Translations under genes and position numbers: made by a program
Shown here: piece after piece, positions 38,771 to 48,113 of the stretch
Numbering within the stretch: the first letter of the stretch is position 1
Layout of the letters: each line of letters opens with the position of its first letter
Assembly (NCBI RefSeq): GCF_003048255.1
Contig: NZ_CP028487.1
Coordinates: forward strand, 4,922,002 to 4,986,001
From: Yersinia massiliensis
GTDB taxonomy: Bacteria > Pseudomonadota > Gammaproteobacteria > Enterobacterales > Enterobacteriaceae
Length of the DNA: 64,000 bases
Reading direction: 5' to 3'
Notes under the pieces: generated by a model
Told to the model about the DNA's origin: nothing
Seen by the model: only the letters and a program-made list of their open reading frames with translations
The model's database searches: none

Positions 38771-39727
38771 ATGGCTGATTATAAGCCGACGATCAAAGCA
38801 CCGAGTCAATACGGTGACATCATTTTCAGTGCGCTAGTTAAGCTGGCTGCGCTGATTACCCTATTTCTGTTGGGTGGCATCATCATTTCGCTGATTGTTG
38901 CTTCCTGGCCAAGCATTGAAAAATTTGGTTTTGCATTCTTGTGGACCAAAGAGTGGGATCCTCCGGCTGAGCAGTTTGGTGCCTTAGTGCCGATTTACGG
39001 CACCATCGTGACCTCTGTGATTGCTCTGCTGATCGCGGTGCCCGTCAGCTTTGGGATTGCCTTGTTCTTAACCGAACTGGCCCCAAACTGGTTAAAACGC
39101 CCCTTAGGTGTTGCCATCGAGCTGCTCGCGGCTATCCCCAGTATCGTTTACGGTATGTGGGGCTTGTTCGTCTTCGCACCCTTGTTTGCCCGCTATTTCC
39201 AAGAACCCGTCGGCAATGTGATGTCTGGTATCCCGATTGTGGGTGTCCTGTTCTCAGGGCCGGCATTCGGTATCGGTATTTTGGCCGCGGGTATTATCTT
39301 AGCCATCATGATTATTCCTTACATCGCGGCGGTTATGCGTGATGTATTCGAACAAACCCCTGTGATGATGAAAGAGTCGGCATACGGCATTGGGTGTACC
39401 ACGTGGGAAGTTATCTGGCGTATTGTGCTGCCTTATACCAAAAATGGTGTAATCGGTGGCGTAATGTTAGGGCTAGGTCGTGCCTTAGGGGAAACCATGG
39501 CGGTCACCTTTATTATCGGCAACACCTATCAGCTCGACAGCTTCTCGCTGTTTATGCCAGGCAACAGTATTACCTCCGCGTTGGCGAATGAATTTGCTGA
39601 AGCTGAGTCAGGCTTACATACCGCAGCATTGATGGAATTGGGCCTGATCTTGTTCGTCATTACCTTTATCGTGCTGGCTTTATCTAAGTTAATGATTTCG
39701 CGTCTGGCTAAGAAAGAGGGGCGTTAA
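38771..39727 (+). CDS. pstC: Phosphate ABC transporter permease PstC
   Basis: The 318-residue membrane protein has six helices and the EAA-type loop [29 protein letters not shown] (about residues 205-235), which contacts PstB. The start [16 protein letters not shown] at 38771 is chosen by E. coli alignment and a GAGAG ribosome site; an ORF extension of 21 codons upstream lies in the intercistronic hairpin region. pstA starts 1 bp after its stop. Confidence 0.96.
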   Translation: MADYKPTIKAPSQYGDIIFSALVKLAALITLFLLGGIIISLIVASWPSIEKFGFAFLWTKEWDPPAEQFGALVPIYGTIVTSVIALLIAVPVSFGIALFLTELAPNWLKRPLGVAIELLAAIPSIVYGMWGLFVFAPLFARYFQEPVGNVMSGIPIVGVLFSGPAFGIGILAAGIILAIMIIPYIAAVMRDVFEQTPVMMKESAYGIGCTTWEVIWRIVLPYTKNGVIGGVMLGLGRALGETMAVTFIIGNTYQLDSFSLFMPGNSITSALANEFAEAESGLHTAALMELGLILFVITFIVLALSKLMISRLAKKEGR

Positions 39728-39728
39728 G

Positions 39729-40616
39729 ATGGCAACGATGGATATGCAAAGTGATGCGACGCTGATGGAAACCCGCCGTAAAAAGCAGGCATGGCGTCGC
39801 CAGAAGAACCGTCTTGCCTTAATACTGTCCATGGCAACGATGGTGTTTGGTTTGTTCTGGTTGGTGTGGATTTTGTTCTCCACGATAACCAAAGGTATTG
39901 ATGGTATGTCGCTGGCATTGTTTACCGAGATGACACCGCCACCGAATACGGCGGGTGGTGGTTTGGCGAATGCGATTGCCGGTAGCGGGTTATTAATCTT
40001 CTGGGCGACCGTTATAGGCACGCCATTGGGGATTATGGCGGGGATTTATCTGGCCGAATATGGGCGTAAATCTTGGCTGGCAGAAATCACCCGTTTTATT
40101 AATGACATTTTGTTATCAGCGCCTTCTATTGTTGTCGGCCTGTTTGTCTACACCATTGTGGTTGCCAAGATGGAGCATTTCTCCGGCTGGGCTGGGGTGA
40201 TTGCACTGGCGCTGTTACAAGTGCCAATTGTGATTCGTACCACCGAAAACATGCTGAAATTGGTGCCTGATAGCTTACGTGAAGCCGCTTATGCATTAGG
40301 CACACCAAAGTGGCGCATGATTTCGGCCATTACGCTAAAAGCCTCTATTTCTGGGATTTTGACGGGTATTTTGCTGGCAGTGGCACGTATTGCAGGCGAA
40401 ACAGCACCGCTGCTTTTCACATCGCTCTCCAACCAATTCTGGAGTACCGACCTGAGCCAGCCGATTGCTAACTTGCCAGTCACCATCTTTAAGTTCGCCA
40501 TGAGCCCGTTTGCCGAGTGGCAACAGCTGGCTTGGGCTGGGGTATTACTGATTACCCTGTGCGTACTGTTACTGAATATTCTGGCTCGCGTGATTTTCGC
40601 TAAGAAAAAGCACTGA
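39729..40616 (+). CDS. pstA: Phosphate ABC transporter permease PstA
   Basis: The 295-residue partner of PstC has a cytoplasmic basic N-terminus ([15 protein letters not shown]) and six helices. The EAA loop [21 protein letters not shown] lies near residue 185. It matches E. coli PstA throughout (296 residues). It is nearly contiguous with pstC, so translation is probably coupled. Confidence 0.97.
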   Translation: MATMDMQSDATLMETRRKKQAWRRQKNRLALILSMATMVFGLFWLVWILFSTITKGIDGMSLALFTEMTPPPNTAGGGLANAIAGSGLLIFWATVIGTPLGIMAGIYLAEYGRKSWLAEITRFINDILLSAPSIVVGLFVYTIVVAKMEHFSGWAGVIALALLQVPIVIRTTENMLKLVPDSLREAAYALGTPKWRMISAITLKASISGILTGILLAVARIAGETAPLLFTSLSNQFWSTDLSQPIANLPVTIFKFAMSPFAEWQQLAWAGVLLITLCVLLLNILARVIFAKKKH

Positions 40617-40716
40617 TAGGCTGCTAAAACATCAGCCATTAGCAACGAAAATACCGATTCGCCAACAATGACTAAAATGCGGCTCAGGCGGCATTGGCTA
40701 AAAGAGAGACATCTTG

Positions 40717-41493
40717 ATGAGTATGGCTACTGACACTAACAACAGCAAAATTCAGGTTCGTGATCTGAACTTCTACTACGGTAAATTCCATGCGTTGAAG
40801 AATATCTCGCTGGATATTGCTAAAAACCAGGTCACAGCATTCATCGGCCCATCAGGTTGTGGTAAATCGACATTATTGCGTACATTCAACAAAATGTATC
40901 AGCTGTACCCCGATCAGCGTGCCGAAGGCGATATCATTCTGGATGGTCAAAATATCCTGACCGATAAGCAAGATATTGCGTTGTTGCGGGCTAAGGTGGG
41001 TATGGTTTTCCAAAAACCGACACCGTTCCCAATGTCGATTTACGATAACATCGCTTTTGGCGTCAAGCTGTTTGAAAACCTATCTCGAGCCGATATGGAT
41101 GAGCGCGTGCAATGGGCGTTAACCAAAGCGGCACTGTGGAATGAAACCAAAGATAAGCTGAACCAGAGCGGTTATAGCCTATCGGGTGGTCAGCAACAGC
41201 GTCTGTGTATTGCGCGCGGTATCGCAATTCGCCCTGATGTCTTGCTGCTTGATGAGCCTTGCTCGGCGCTTGACCCTATCTCCACTGGCCGCATTGAAGA
41301 GCTTATCAGCGAATTGAAATCTGATTACACAGTGGTGATTGTGACGCACAACATGCAACAAGCTGCCCGTTGCTCTGATCACACCGCATTTATGTATTTG
41401 GGTGAATTAATTGAATTCAGTGATACCGATACGCTGTTTACCGCACCACAGCAGAAACAGACGGAAGATTATATTACTGGTCGCTATGGTTGA
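40717..41493 (+). CDS. pstB: Phosphate ABC transporter ATP-binding protein PstB
   Basis: The 258-residue ATPase has Walker A GPSGCGKS (about 43-50), Q-loop [12 protein letters not shown], signature LSGGQQQR and Walker [13 protein letters not shown], then the switch His in VIVTHNMQQ. The ATG at 40717 (MSMATD) follows GAGAG by 9 nt and fits the E. coli start; a TTG one codon earlier is rejected. It powers PstCA only; nothing suggests that it serves the amino-acid permeases downstream. Confidence 0.97.
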   Translation: MSMATDTNNSKIQVRDLNFYYGKFHALKNISLDIAKNQVTAFIGPSGCGKSTLLRTFNKMYQLYPDQRAEGDIILDGQNILTDKQDIALLRAKVGMVFQKPTPFPMSIYDNIAFGVKLFENLSRADMDERVQWALTKAALWNETKDKLNQSGYSLSGGQQQRLCIARGIAIRPDVLLLDEPCSALDPISTGRIEELISELKSDYTVVIVTHNMQQAARCSDHTAFMYLGELIEFSDTDTLFTAPQQKQTEDYITGRYG

Positions 41494-41567
41494 TCACCTG
41501 ACTCAAAGCGCTACTACACTAATTTCGCCTACTGCTATCGGGATAGGCTATACGTACGGGAAGCAGC

Positions 41568-42290
41568 ATGGATAACCTGAATCTAAACAAACACATTTCT
41601 GGCCAGTTTAATGCAGAACTTGAGCATATCCGCACCCAAGTTTTAACCATGGGTGGGCTGGTGGAGCAACAATTATCTGACGCGATCACCGCCATGCATA
41701 ATCAGGACGGTGAGTTAGCTAAACAGGTCATTGCGGGCGATAAAAATGTCAACATGATGGAAGTGGCCATTGATGAAGCTTGTGTGCGCATCATTGCCAA
41801 ACGCCAGCCAACGGCCAGCGATTTACGTCTGGTGATGGCGATCATCAAGACCATTTCAGAATTGGAACGTATCGGTGATGTGGCAGATAAAATCTGCCGC
41901 ACCGCATTGGAAAAGTTCTCTCATCAACATCAACCTTTATTGGTCAGCTTAGAATCTCTAGGCCGACATACTGTGCAGATGCTGCATGATGTGCTTGATG
42001 CCTTTGCGCGTATGGATTTGGATGAAGCGATTCGAATTTATCGTGAAGATAAGAAGGTTGATCAGGAATATGAAGGCATCGTCCGTCAATTAATGACCTA
42101 TATGATGGAAGATCCGCGAACCATTCCAAGTGTGCTGACCGCGCTGTTCTGCGCCCGTTCCATTGAACGTATTGGTGACCGCTGCCAGAATATTTGCGAA
42201 TTCATTTTCTACTTCGTTAAAGGGCAGGACTTCCGCCACCTTGGCGGTGATGATTTAGAAAAGTTGCTTTCTAGTAAGCCTGAAAAATAA
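41568..42290 (+). CDS. phoU: Phosphate signalling protein PhoU
   Basis: The 240-residue all-helical protein has two three-helix bundles, each with a metal-binding motif ([23 protein letters not shown] in the first; [22 protein letters not shown] in the second). PhoU signals phosphate sufficiency from the Pst transporter to PhoR, shutting down PhoB. It ends the pst operon, 75 bp after pstB, and is followed by a strong terminator. Confidence 0.97.
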   Translation: MDNLNLNKHISGQFNAELEHIRTQVLTMGGLVEQQLSDAITAMHNQDGELAKQVIAGDKNVNMMEVAIDEACVRIIAKRQPTASDLRLVMAIIKTISELERIGDVADKICRTALEKFSHQHQPLLVSLESLGRHTVQMLHDVLDAFARMDLDEAIRIYREDKKVDQEYEGIVRQLMTYMMEDPRTIPSVLTALFCARSIERIGDRCQNICEFIFYFVKGQDFRHLGGDDLEKLLSSKPEK

Positions 42291-42296
42291 TATCTA

Positions 42297-42344
42297 CCCT
42301 CAATCAAGTGGGTTAATCGTGCTTGATTGGGGGATATTTTTATT
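42297..42344 (+). terminator. pst-phoU terminator
   Basis: CCCTCAATCAAG and CTTGATTGGGGG form a 12-bp stem (one T-G pair), followed by an A/T tract with TTTTT. It separates the pst operon from the amino-acid transporter genes. Confidence 0.85.
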
Positions 42345-42540
42345 GAGAACCATTCCCCTTGTATTAGTCACATATCAACTTAACTAATAGGTTGATGCCA
42401 AGCTATTTTTATCAATAGAAGCAAACGAATTCCCTGAGATGAATTGGTTATAAATATATCCTTTTATATTATTTCCTGACCTAACGATGAGTTGATAGCT
42501 TACACATATCGCAACATCTCAATCATCTTAGGAGCTTTCA

Positions 42541-43395
42541 ATGAAGCAATCTTTATCCACCAAAAAAAGTGCACTGGCCTTAACACTGCTTGCTGGCTTG
42601 GCTACGCTTTCTGGCGCCGCTCACGCAGATAAATTGGATGATATCAAGCAAGCCGGTGTGGTGCGGATTGCTGTTTTTGATAGCAACCCTCCCTTTGGTT
42701 ATATCGACCCACAGACTAAAAAATTGGTGGGTTATGACGTGGATGTGGCAAACGCCATTGCGAAGGATTTAGGCGTAAAAGTTGAACTGCGAGCAACCAA
42801 TCCGGCAAACCGCATTCCATTGTTGACGTCGAAAAAAGTGGATTTGATTGCCGCTAACTTCACCATTACAGATGAACGCGCCAAAGAAGTTAACTTCAGC
42901 CTGCCGTATTTTGCGACAGGTCAGAAGTTCATCGCCCATAAAGGGGTGCTGAAAACACCAGAAGATATCCGTAAATTACGTATTGGCGCAGATAAAGGCA
43001 CCGTACAAGAGATCACCCTGCGTGAACATTATCCAACGGCAAAAGTGATTTCTTACGATGATACGCCATTGGCATTCACAGCCCTGCGTAATGGTAACGT
43101 TCAAGCTATCACTCAAGATGACGCGAAGTTAGTCGGCCTGCTGGGTAATCTACCTGCGGCACAAAAAGCTGATTTTGAGATTTCACCCTTCAGTATCACC
43201 AAAGAATACCAAGGTGTGGGCATTCCTAAAGGTGAAGACCGTTTAACGGCGACGGTGAATGAAACACTGGTTAAACTGGAAAAAGATGGCCAGGCAGCTA
43301 TCATTTATGACCGTTGGTTCGGGCCTGAAACCAATGCAGCTCAACCTCGTGGTGATTTTAAGTTTGCACCGTTAGAGAAGCAGCCTAAAGCATAA
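42541..43395 (+). CDS. Polar amino-acid ABC transporter substrate-binding protein
   Basis: The 284-residue protein has a Sec signal peptide (cleavage about GAAHA, residue 29) and a family 3 solute-binding fold. VVRIAVFDSNPPFGYIDPQTKKLVGYDVDVANAIAKDLG and VDLIAANFTITDERAKEVNFSLPYF are the ligand-site blocks. It is related to GlnH/ArtJ/HisJ types; the amino acid bound cannot be told. A strong AGGAG ribosome site precedes it. Two permease genes follow after a 183-bp gap with a hairpin. No ATPase gene is present. Confidence 0.9.
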   Translation: MKQSLSTKKSALALTLLAGLATLSGAAHADKLDDIKQAGVVRIAVFDSNPPFGYIDPQTKKLVGYDVDVANAIAKDLGVKVELRATNPANRIPLLTSKKVDLIAANFTITDERAKEVNFSLPYFATGQKFIAHKGVLKTPEDIRKLRIGADKGTVQEITLREHYPTAKVISYDDTPLAFTALRNGNVQAITQDDAKLVGLLGNLPAAQKADFEISPFSITKEYQGVGIPKGEDRLTATVNETLVKLEKDGQAAIIYDRWFGPETNAAQPRGDFKFAPLEKQPKA

Positions 43396-43414
43396 ATTAT
43401 CCCCTTGTCCTTGT

Positions 43415-43463
43415 CCTTGGCGTTGCAGGCAGGTTTATTGACTTGCTGCCTGCAGCACCAAGG
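43415..43463 (+). repeat. Hairpin between binding-protein and permease genes
   Basis: CCTTGG pairs with CCAAGG and TGCAGGCAG with CTGCCTGCA around a 13-nt loop, in two stacked stems separated by a small bulge. With no T-run, it probably protects the binding-protein mRNA. Confidence 0.72.
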
Positions 43464-43581
43464 GCTTTGAGGATGGCGCCATAAGGCACCGTCAATCGAG
43501 ACGTAGAAATAAGATGGATTTTATTGTGCACCTAAAAGCTCATACGGTTAGGGTATCAGGAAGATATAGGTATAAAACGTG

Positions 43582-44319
43582 ATGAATCTACATCATCTCA
43601 CTGATTGGCTGCTGGCTCCGCAATACCTCGGCTGGCTGTGGGACGGTTTTCTGCTCACATTGTGGATCTCCGCTTGCACGGTCGTGGCCTCCACACTGTT
43701 GGGTTTTTTGTTGGCTGCGGCCAGAGACAGCGAAAACAAAGTACTACAGTGGTTTGCCATGGGCTATAGCACGGTATTTCGCAATACACCGCTGCTGATC
43801 CAACTGTTTTTTTGGTACTTTGCGGCGAGCCAAATTTTACCCGCCTCTTGGATCCCCTGGCTCAATACCCCCCATGAAATCACCGCGTTTGGCGTCACAC
43901 TGAATTGGCCCTCATTCGAATTTTTAGCCGGTTTTATCGGGTTGACCCTCTATTCCACCGCTTTTATTGCGGAAGAGTTGCGGTCGGGTATCAGTGGTGT
44001 GGCTAAGGGGCAAAAATATGCTGCGCATGCGTTGGGGTTAACGGGATGGCAATCGATGCGCTATGTCGTGCTGCCACAAGCGTTGAAAATCGCGATGCCG
44101 CCTTTGTTAGGCCAATACATGAATATTATTAAAAACTCATCGCTAGCGATGGCGATTGGTGTTGCTGAGCTTTCTTATGCTTCCCGCCAAGTTGAAACCG
44201 AGACATTGCGGACGTTTCAGGCATTCGGTGTAGCAACCGTGTTGTATATCGCCATTATTGCGCTGATCGAGGCATGGGGCATGTGGCGTCAACAACGAAC
44301 CGCAGTCCGGGGGCATTAA
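43582..44319 (+). CDS. Polar amino-acid ABC transporter permease (HisMQ family)
   Basis: The 245-residue membrane protein has about five helices. The family motif FRNTPLLIQLFFWYF lies near 72-86 and the EAA loop HALGLTGWQSMRYVVLPQALKIAMPPLLGQYMNIIKNSSLA near 155-195. The ATG at 43582 directly follows an in-frame GTG at 43579 and either may be used. The next permease starts 1 bp after its stop. The pair would form a heterodimer. Confidence 0.9.
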   Translation: MNLHHLTDWLLAPQYLGWLWDGFLLTLWISACTVVASTLLGFLLAAARDSENKVLQWFAMGYSTVFRNTPLLIQLFFWYFAASQILPASWIPWLNTPHEITAFGVTLNWPSFEFLAGFIGLTLYSTAFIAEELRSGISGVAKGQKYAAHALGLTGWQSMRYVVLPQALKIAMPPLLGQYMNIIKNSSLAMAIGVAELSYASRQVETETLRTFQAFGVATVLYIAIIALIEAWGMWRQQRTAVRGH

Positions 44320-44320
44320 G

Positions 44321-45085
44321 ATGGATTTCACCATTATTGCCGATAACTGGACTTACCTACTGTGGGGAACCTTTCCTGATGGGCCGCTGGGCGGGGCCGC
44401 ATTAACCCTATTGATCAGCCTTATTGCAGGGGTTGCGTCCGCTATTTTAGGGACGATTTTAGGTGTTGCACTGGCGATGTCTCGGGGTGTTTTTGCGGGG
44501 ATATTGGCGGCTGTTTTAGGGTTTTTCCGCGCCATTCCGGTCATTATGTTGATTTTTTGGACCTATTTCCTACTGCCAATAGTCTTCGGGGTGGATATTC
44601 CAGAAATCACGACCGTCGTTTGTGCGCTCGCCCTGATTGCATCTGCTTATCTGGCTCATGCGGTAAAAGCAGGGATTGTCGCGATCGGCGCTGGGCAGTG
44701 GCAGGCCGGTTTATCGCTCGGTTTTAACCGTTGGCAAGTTTTATGGTTTGTGGTGTTACCACAGGCGTTGCGCATGATGGTGCCATCATTTATTAATCAA
44801 TGGATTTCATTGATTAAAGATACATCACTCGCTTACATCGTCGGAGTGAATGAGCTGACGTTTTTGGCAACTCAGGTCAACAACCGCAGCATGGTTTACC
44901 CGATGGAAGTTTTCCTGTTTGTGGCTCTGGTTTACTTTGTTTTATGTCTGGCATTGGATCTGCTGGCAAATGGCCTTAACCGCCGTTTCAGCCCGCAACA
45001 TGCCATCGAGAAGCAAAGCGCCATTAAGCGATCATGGCGCTGGTGGCGTAATAAAGTGGCATTACCTGCCACTAGTCGCGGGTGA
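44321..45085 (+). CDS. Polar amino-acid ABC transporter permease (HisMQ family)
   Basis: The 254-residue second permease of the pair has conserved FFRAIPVIMLIFWTYFLLP (about 67-85) and the EAA loop SLGFNRWQVLWFVVLPQALRMMVPSFINQWISLIKDTSLA near 130-170. Its basic C-terminal tail (KRSWRWWRNK) is cytoplasmic. The last 14 bp overlap convergent yieH. An ATP-binding partner is expected but not encoded between phoU and yieH, so it must come from elsewhere in the genome. Confidence 0.9.
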   Translation: MDFTIIADNWTYLLWGTFPDGPLGGAALTLLISLIAGVASAILGTILGVALAMSRGVFAGILAAVLGFFRAIPVIMLIFWTYFLLPIVFGVDIPEITTVVCALALIASAYLAHAVKAGIVAIGAGQWQAGLSLGFNRWQVLWFVVLPQALRMMVPSFINQWISLIKDTSLAYIVGVNELTFLATQVNNRSMVYPMEVFLFVALVYFVLCLALDLLANGLNRRFSPQHAIEKQSAIKRSWRWWRNKVALPATSRG

Positions 45086-45740
45086 TACGCCAGCCTTTTT
45101 CACGCCATAAGTCAGGCAATTGCTGCATATCATCGAACATTGTCACCAGTGGGTGATGTATCGGCTGGTTATGGGGGTCTGCGCAGTAGTAAAAGACCGG
45201 AATGCCCGCCGCGATCCCGGCGTGTGTTCCGGCAGCGGAGTCTTCCACCAAAATGCAGCGCTCAGCGGCAACTTGCATCTCCTCTGCTGCATGGTAAATC
45301 AACGCGGGATCGGGCTTCCAACGTTGAATGTCGTAGCCGCTGTAGAGCCGGTCTTCAAAAAACGGCCGTAAGCCCGTTAGGCCAAGAGAGTGCTGCATTT
45401 TACTGACCGGCCCGTTGGATACTACGCAAACCGGTAGGGTAATTTGCTCCAACAGCGCTCTTGCACCCGCAATAGGTTGTAATTCGGCATCAAATAAGCG
45501 CGCAACTTCTGCACGATACAGCTTCTCTAGCGTTTCAATCGGTTGGTTCAGGCCGTTCTCTTTGCTCACTAATGCCACGATTTCATTCAGTTTTACGCCT
45601 TTAAAGCGCTTAATTACTTCTTCCAATGATAAATGAATATCGTAGTGGGCAAACATGACAACGTAAGCTTGGCAGCACAGTACTTCGCTATCGACCAAGG
45701 TGCCATCGCAATCGAACATGACGCATTCTATCTGGTTCAC
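45072..45740 (-). CDS. yieH: HAD-superfamily phosphatase YieH (6-phosphogluconate phosphatase)
   Basis: The 222-residue HAD hydrolase has motif I FDCDGTLVDSE (about residues 9-19) with the nucleophile and acid/base Asp, motif II VVSNGP and motif III/IV near RWKPDPALI and CILVEDSAAG. Blocks KRFKGVKL and SGYDIQRWKPDPAL match E. coli YieH, which dephosphorylates 6-phosphogluconate. As in E. coli, adeP is the divergent neighbour, 277 bp away. Confidence 0.92.
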   Translation of the reverse strand: MNQIECVMFDCDGTLVDSEVLCCQAYVVMFAHYDIHLSLEEVIKRFKGVKLNEIVALVSKENGLNQPIETLEKLYRAEVARLFDAELQPIAGARALLEQITLPVCVVSNGPVSKMQHSLGLTGLRPFFEDRLYSGYDIQRWKPDPALIYHAAEEMQVAAERCILVEDSAAGTHAGIAAGIPVFYYCADPHNQPIHHPLVTMFDDMQQLPDLWREKGWRITRD

Positions 45741-45902
45741 TCCATCTCCTTATCTTCCAAGCGTATTTATCTCGATGAATCCTCCTCTTACTCTAATCAT
45801 CTAGGTTTAGAATGCGACACCTATTCTCCTACAATCGATATTTCTCATATCAAATGAATAAAATTCAATAGGTTGAATAATACGCGCTAATATCATCACT
45901 AA

Positions 45903-45970
45903 GTTGCGCAACAAAGGCGATAAAAAACCCGTAAAAAAGAGTGTGATCCCGCTCAAAACAAGGGTTTTTT
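45903..45970 (+). promoter_or_regulatory. Leader structures upstream of adeP
   Basis: A perfect 10-bp palindrome GTTGCGCAAC (45903-45912) is followed by AAAAAACCC (45922-45930), which pairs with GGGTTTTTT (45962-45970), about 48 bp before adeP. The second arm with its T-run could be a terminator in the leader, or part of a switch between two folds. No purine riboswitch core is recognised. Confidence 0.5.
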
Positions 45971-46017
45971 GTTATAGGATGTTCCCAACTATCACTCCCT
46001 TCTGCGGAACTCCATAA

Positions 46018-47346
46018 ATGAGTACACCAAACCTTGATACTGAGCAGGGGCTGCTCGAACGTGTTTTTAAACTGAAACAACATGGCACCACGGCACGTAC
46101 CGAGCTGATCGCCGGTATCACCACGTTTCTGACCATGGTCTATATCGTATTTGTTAACCCGCAAATTTTAGGGGTAGCGGGTATGGATGTGCAGGCCGTT
46201 TTCGTCACCACGTGTTTGATCGCCGCTTTTGGCAGTATTTTTATGGGTCTATTGGCGAACTTACCCGTAGCACTGGCTCCGGCCATGGGGCTAAACGCTT
46301 TCTTCGCGTTTGTGGTCGTTGGCGCGATGGGTATTTCATGGCAGGTTGGCATGGGTGCGATTTTCTGGGGCGCAATCGGTTTCCTTTTGCTCACTATTTT
46401 CCGCATTCGTTATTGGATGATAGCCAATATTCCGTTGAGTCTGCGTGTGGGGATCACCAGCGGTATTGGTCTGTTTATCGCCATGATGGGGCTGAAAAAC
46501 GCCGGTATCGTGGTCGCCAATCCAGATACCTTGGTGGCTGTCGGTAATTTGACCTCGCATAGCGTGCTGCTCGGCGCTTTGGGCTTCTTTATTATTGCGG
46601 TGTTGGCATCGCGCAATATCCACGCTGCGGTACTGGTTTCTATCGTCGTGACCACCTTGATCGGTTGGGCGCTGGGCGATGTTCACTATACTGGCCTCTT
46701 CTCTATGCCACCGAGTGTGACTTCAGTCGTTGGGCAGGTGGATCTGGCTGGGGCATTGAACATTGGTATGGCGGGGATCATTTTCTCCTTCATGCTGGTT
46801 AACTTGTTCGACTCATCCGGCACATTGATCGGCGTAACAGATAAAGCCGGCTTAACCGATAATAAAGGCAAGTTTCCTCGCATGAAACAAGCGCTGTACG
46901 TCGACAGTATCAGCTCTGTCGCCGGTGCGTTTATCGGTACTTCCTCAGTAACTGCTTATATCGAAAGCTCATCGGGTGTTTCAGTCGGTGGTCGTACGGG
47001 CTTAACGGCTGTCGTCGTGGGTATCCTGTTCCTGTTGGTGATGTTTATTTCACCTTTGGCGGGGATGGTACCTGCCTATGCGGCGGCGGGTGCACTGATT
47101 TATGTGGGTGTATTGATGACGTCGAGCTTATCCCGCGTTAAGTGGGATGATTTGACCGAAGCTGTTCCTGCCTTTGTGACCGCGGTGATGATGCCGTTTA
47201 GCTTCTCCATTACGGAAGGTATCGCGCTGGGCTTTATCTCTTATTGCTTGATGAAGTTGGGGACAGGTCGCTGGCGTGAAATCAGCCCATGCGTGGTGGT
47301 GGTTGCGCTGCTGTTTGTGCTGAAAATAGCTTTTGTTGACCATTAA
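46018..47346 (+). CDS. adeP: Adenine permease AdeP (NCS2/AzgA family)
   Basis: The 442-residue proton symporter for purines has about 12-14 membrane segments. The conserved NCS2 AzgA blocks are GITTFLTMVYIVFVNPQIL (about 31-49), ALAPAMGLNAFFAFVVV and FSFMLVNLFDSSGTLIGVTDKAGL, where substrate-site Asp/Glu residues lie. It is very close to E. coli AdeP (YieG) over its whole length and has the same neighbour, yieH. The assignment between AdeP and its paralogue AdeQ rests on synteny. Confidence 0.93.
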   Translation: MSTPNLDTEQGLLERVFKLKQHGTTARTELIAGITTFLTMVYIVFVNPQILGVAGMDVQAVFVTTCLIAAFGSIFMGLLANLPVALAPAMGLNAFFAFVVVGAMGISWQVGMGAIFWGAIGFLLLTIFRIRYWMIANIPLSLRVGITSGIGLFIAMMGLKNAGIVVANPDTLVAVGNLTSHSVLLGALGFFIIAVLASRNIHAAVLVSIVVTTLIGWALGDVHYTGLFSMPPSVTSVVGQVDLAGALNIGMAGIIFSFMLVNLFDSSGTLIGVTDKAGLTDNKGKFPRMKQALYVDSISSVAGAFIGTSSVTAYIESSSGVSVGGRTGLTAVVVGILFLLVMFISPLAGMVPAYAAAGALIYVGVLMTSSLSRVKWDDLTEAVPAFVTAVMMPFSFSITEGIALGFISYCLMKLGTGRWREISPCVVVVALLFVLKIAFVDH

Positions 47347-47390
47347 TTATCAGTGATTAGCCAATGACTGTTGGGATTAACCATTGATTG

Positions 47391-47431
47391 AAAACGCCCC
47401 CATTGTAGACACCGAGGGTGGGGGCGTTTTG
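47391..47431. terminator. Terminator between adeP and the HbpS-like gene
   Basis: AAAACGCCCCC and GGGGGCGTTTT form an 11-bp stem with A and T runs on both sides, so it can stop transcription from both convergent genes. Confidence 0.88.
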
Positions 47432-47460
47432 GAATTGTTTTAGGCTTTAAATTGATTATT

Positions 47461-47955
47461 TTAGGCTTTCAATTGAGCGCTGATTTGTTCCAGTGCTTTA
47501 GTGGCACATTGTGCATCCAGATGCCCACCCGGCGCACCGGCAACACCTACCGCACCGACAACTTCATCGCCCGCTTTCACTGGTACACCGCCACCTAACA
47601 ACAAGAAGCCTGGGATATCTTTCAGGTTGTTAGCTGCTGGTGTTTTTTGGCTGTTTTCCATCACTTGCCCGCTTGGCGTTTTAGTGGATAGTGCCGTAAA
47701 TGCTTTTTGTTCGCTGGCTTTAACGGTATGTGGGCCTGCATTGTCACCACGCAGTACGGTTTTAATGATACCCGCACGATCGACCACGGTGACGGAGACG
47801 TTGTAGCCATCAGCCTGACAAACCGCAAGGGTACGGCTCGCTAAATCGCTGGCCAGCGCCAAAGAAATATTACGTTCAGTGTTTAGACCCGCCGCAGAGG
47901 CTTGTGTTAACAGGCCGATGAATAAGGCAGAAGTAAGGGCAATAGGCTTGATCAT
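47461..47955 (-). CDS. Secreted HbpS/GlcG-family (heme-degrading domain) protein
   Basis: The 164-residue protein has a signal peptide (LFIGLLTQASA, cleavage about residue 21), so it is periplasmic. The remainder is the HbpS/GlcG fold: ISLALASDLASRTLAVCQADGYNVSVTVVDRAG and the glycine-rich LLLGGGVPVKAGDEVVGAVGVAGAPGG near 115-145. In Streptomyces HbpS binds heme and iron outside the cell and modulates the SenS-SenR two-component system. Here the gene lies directly downstream of a kinase-regulator pair. Two cysteines (about residues 48 and 151) could form a disulfide. Confidence 0.85.
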   Translation of the reverse strand: MIKPIALTSALFIGLLTQASAAGLNTERNISLALASDLASRTLAVCQADGYNVSVTVVDRAGIIKTVLRGDNAGPHTVKASEQKAFTALSTKTPSGQVMENSQKTPAANNLKDIPGFLLLGGGVPVKAGDEVVGAVGVAGAPGGHLDAQCATKALEQISAQLKA

Positions 47956-48054
47956 AGAGAATCCTTATTGTTAGCAACGTGATTTCATCACAATGTCATC
48001 ATCCTACGGTGATAAGTGGTGAAAAAACATTCGGCTAATTACCCGTTTTGATCC

Positions 48055-48064
48055 GTAGATCTAC
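48055..48064. promoter_or_regulatory. Palindrome upstream of the HbpS-like gene
   Basis: The perfect palindrome GTAGATCTAC lies in the 158-bp gap before the HbpS-like gene, with an inverted CTACGG/CCGTAG pair (48004-48009 and 48053-48058) around it. It is a plausible target for the adjacent LuxR-type response regulator. The assignment is inference. Confidence 0.4.
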
Positions 48065-48113
48065 CTAGTTCTCGGTGTTCGACGTGACTTAATGTTCTGT
48101 GAGGATATGGCCA

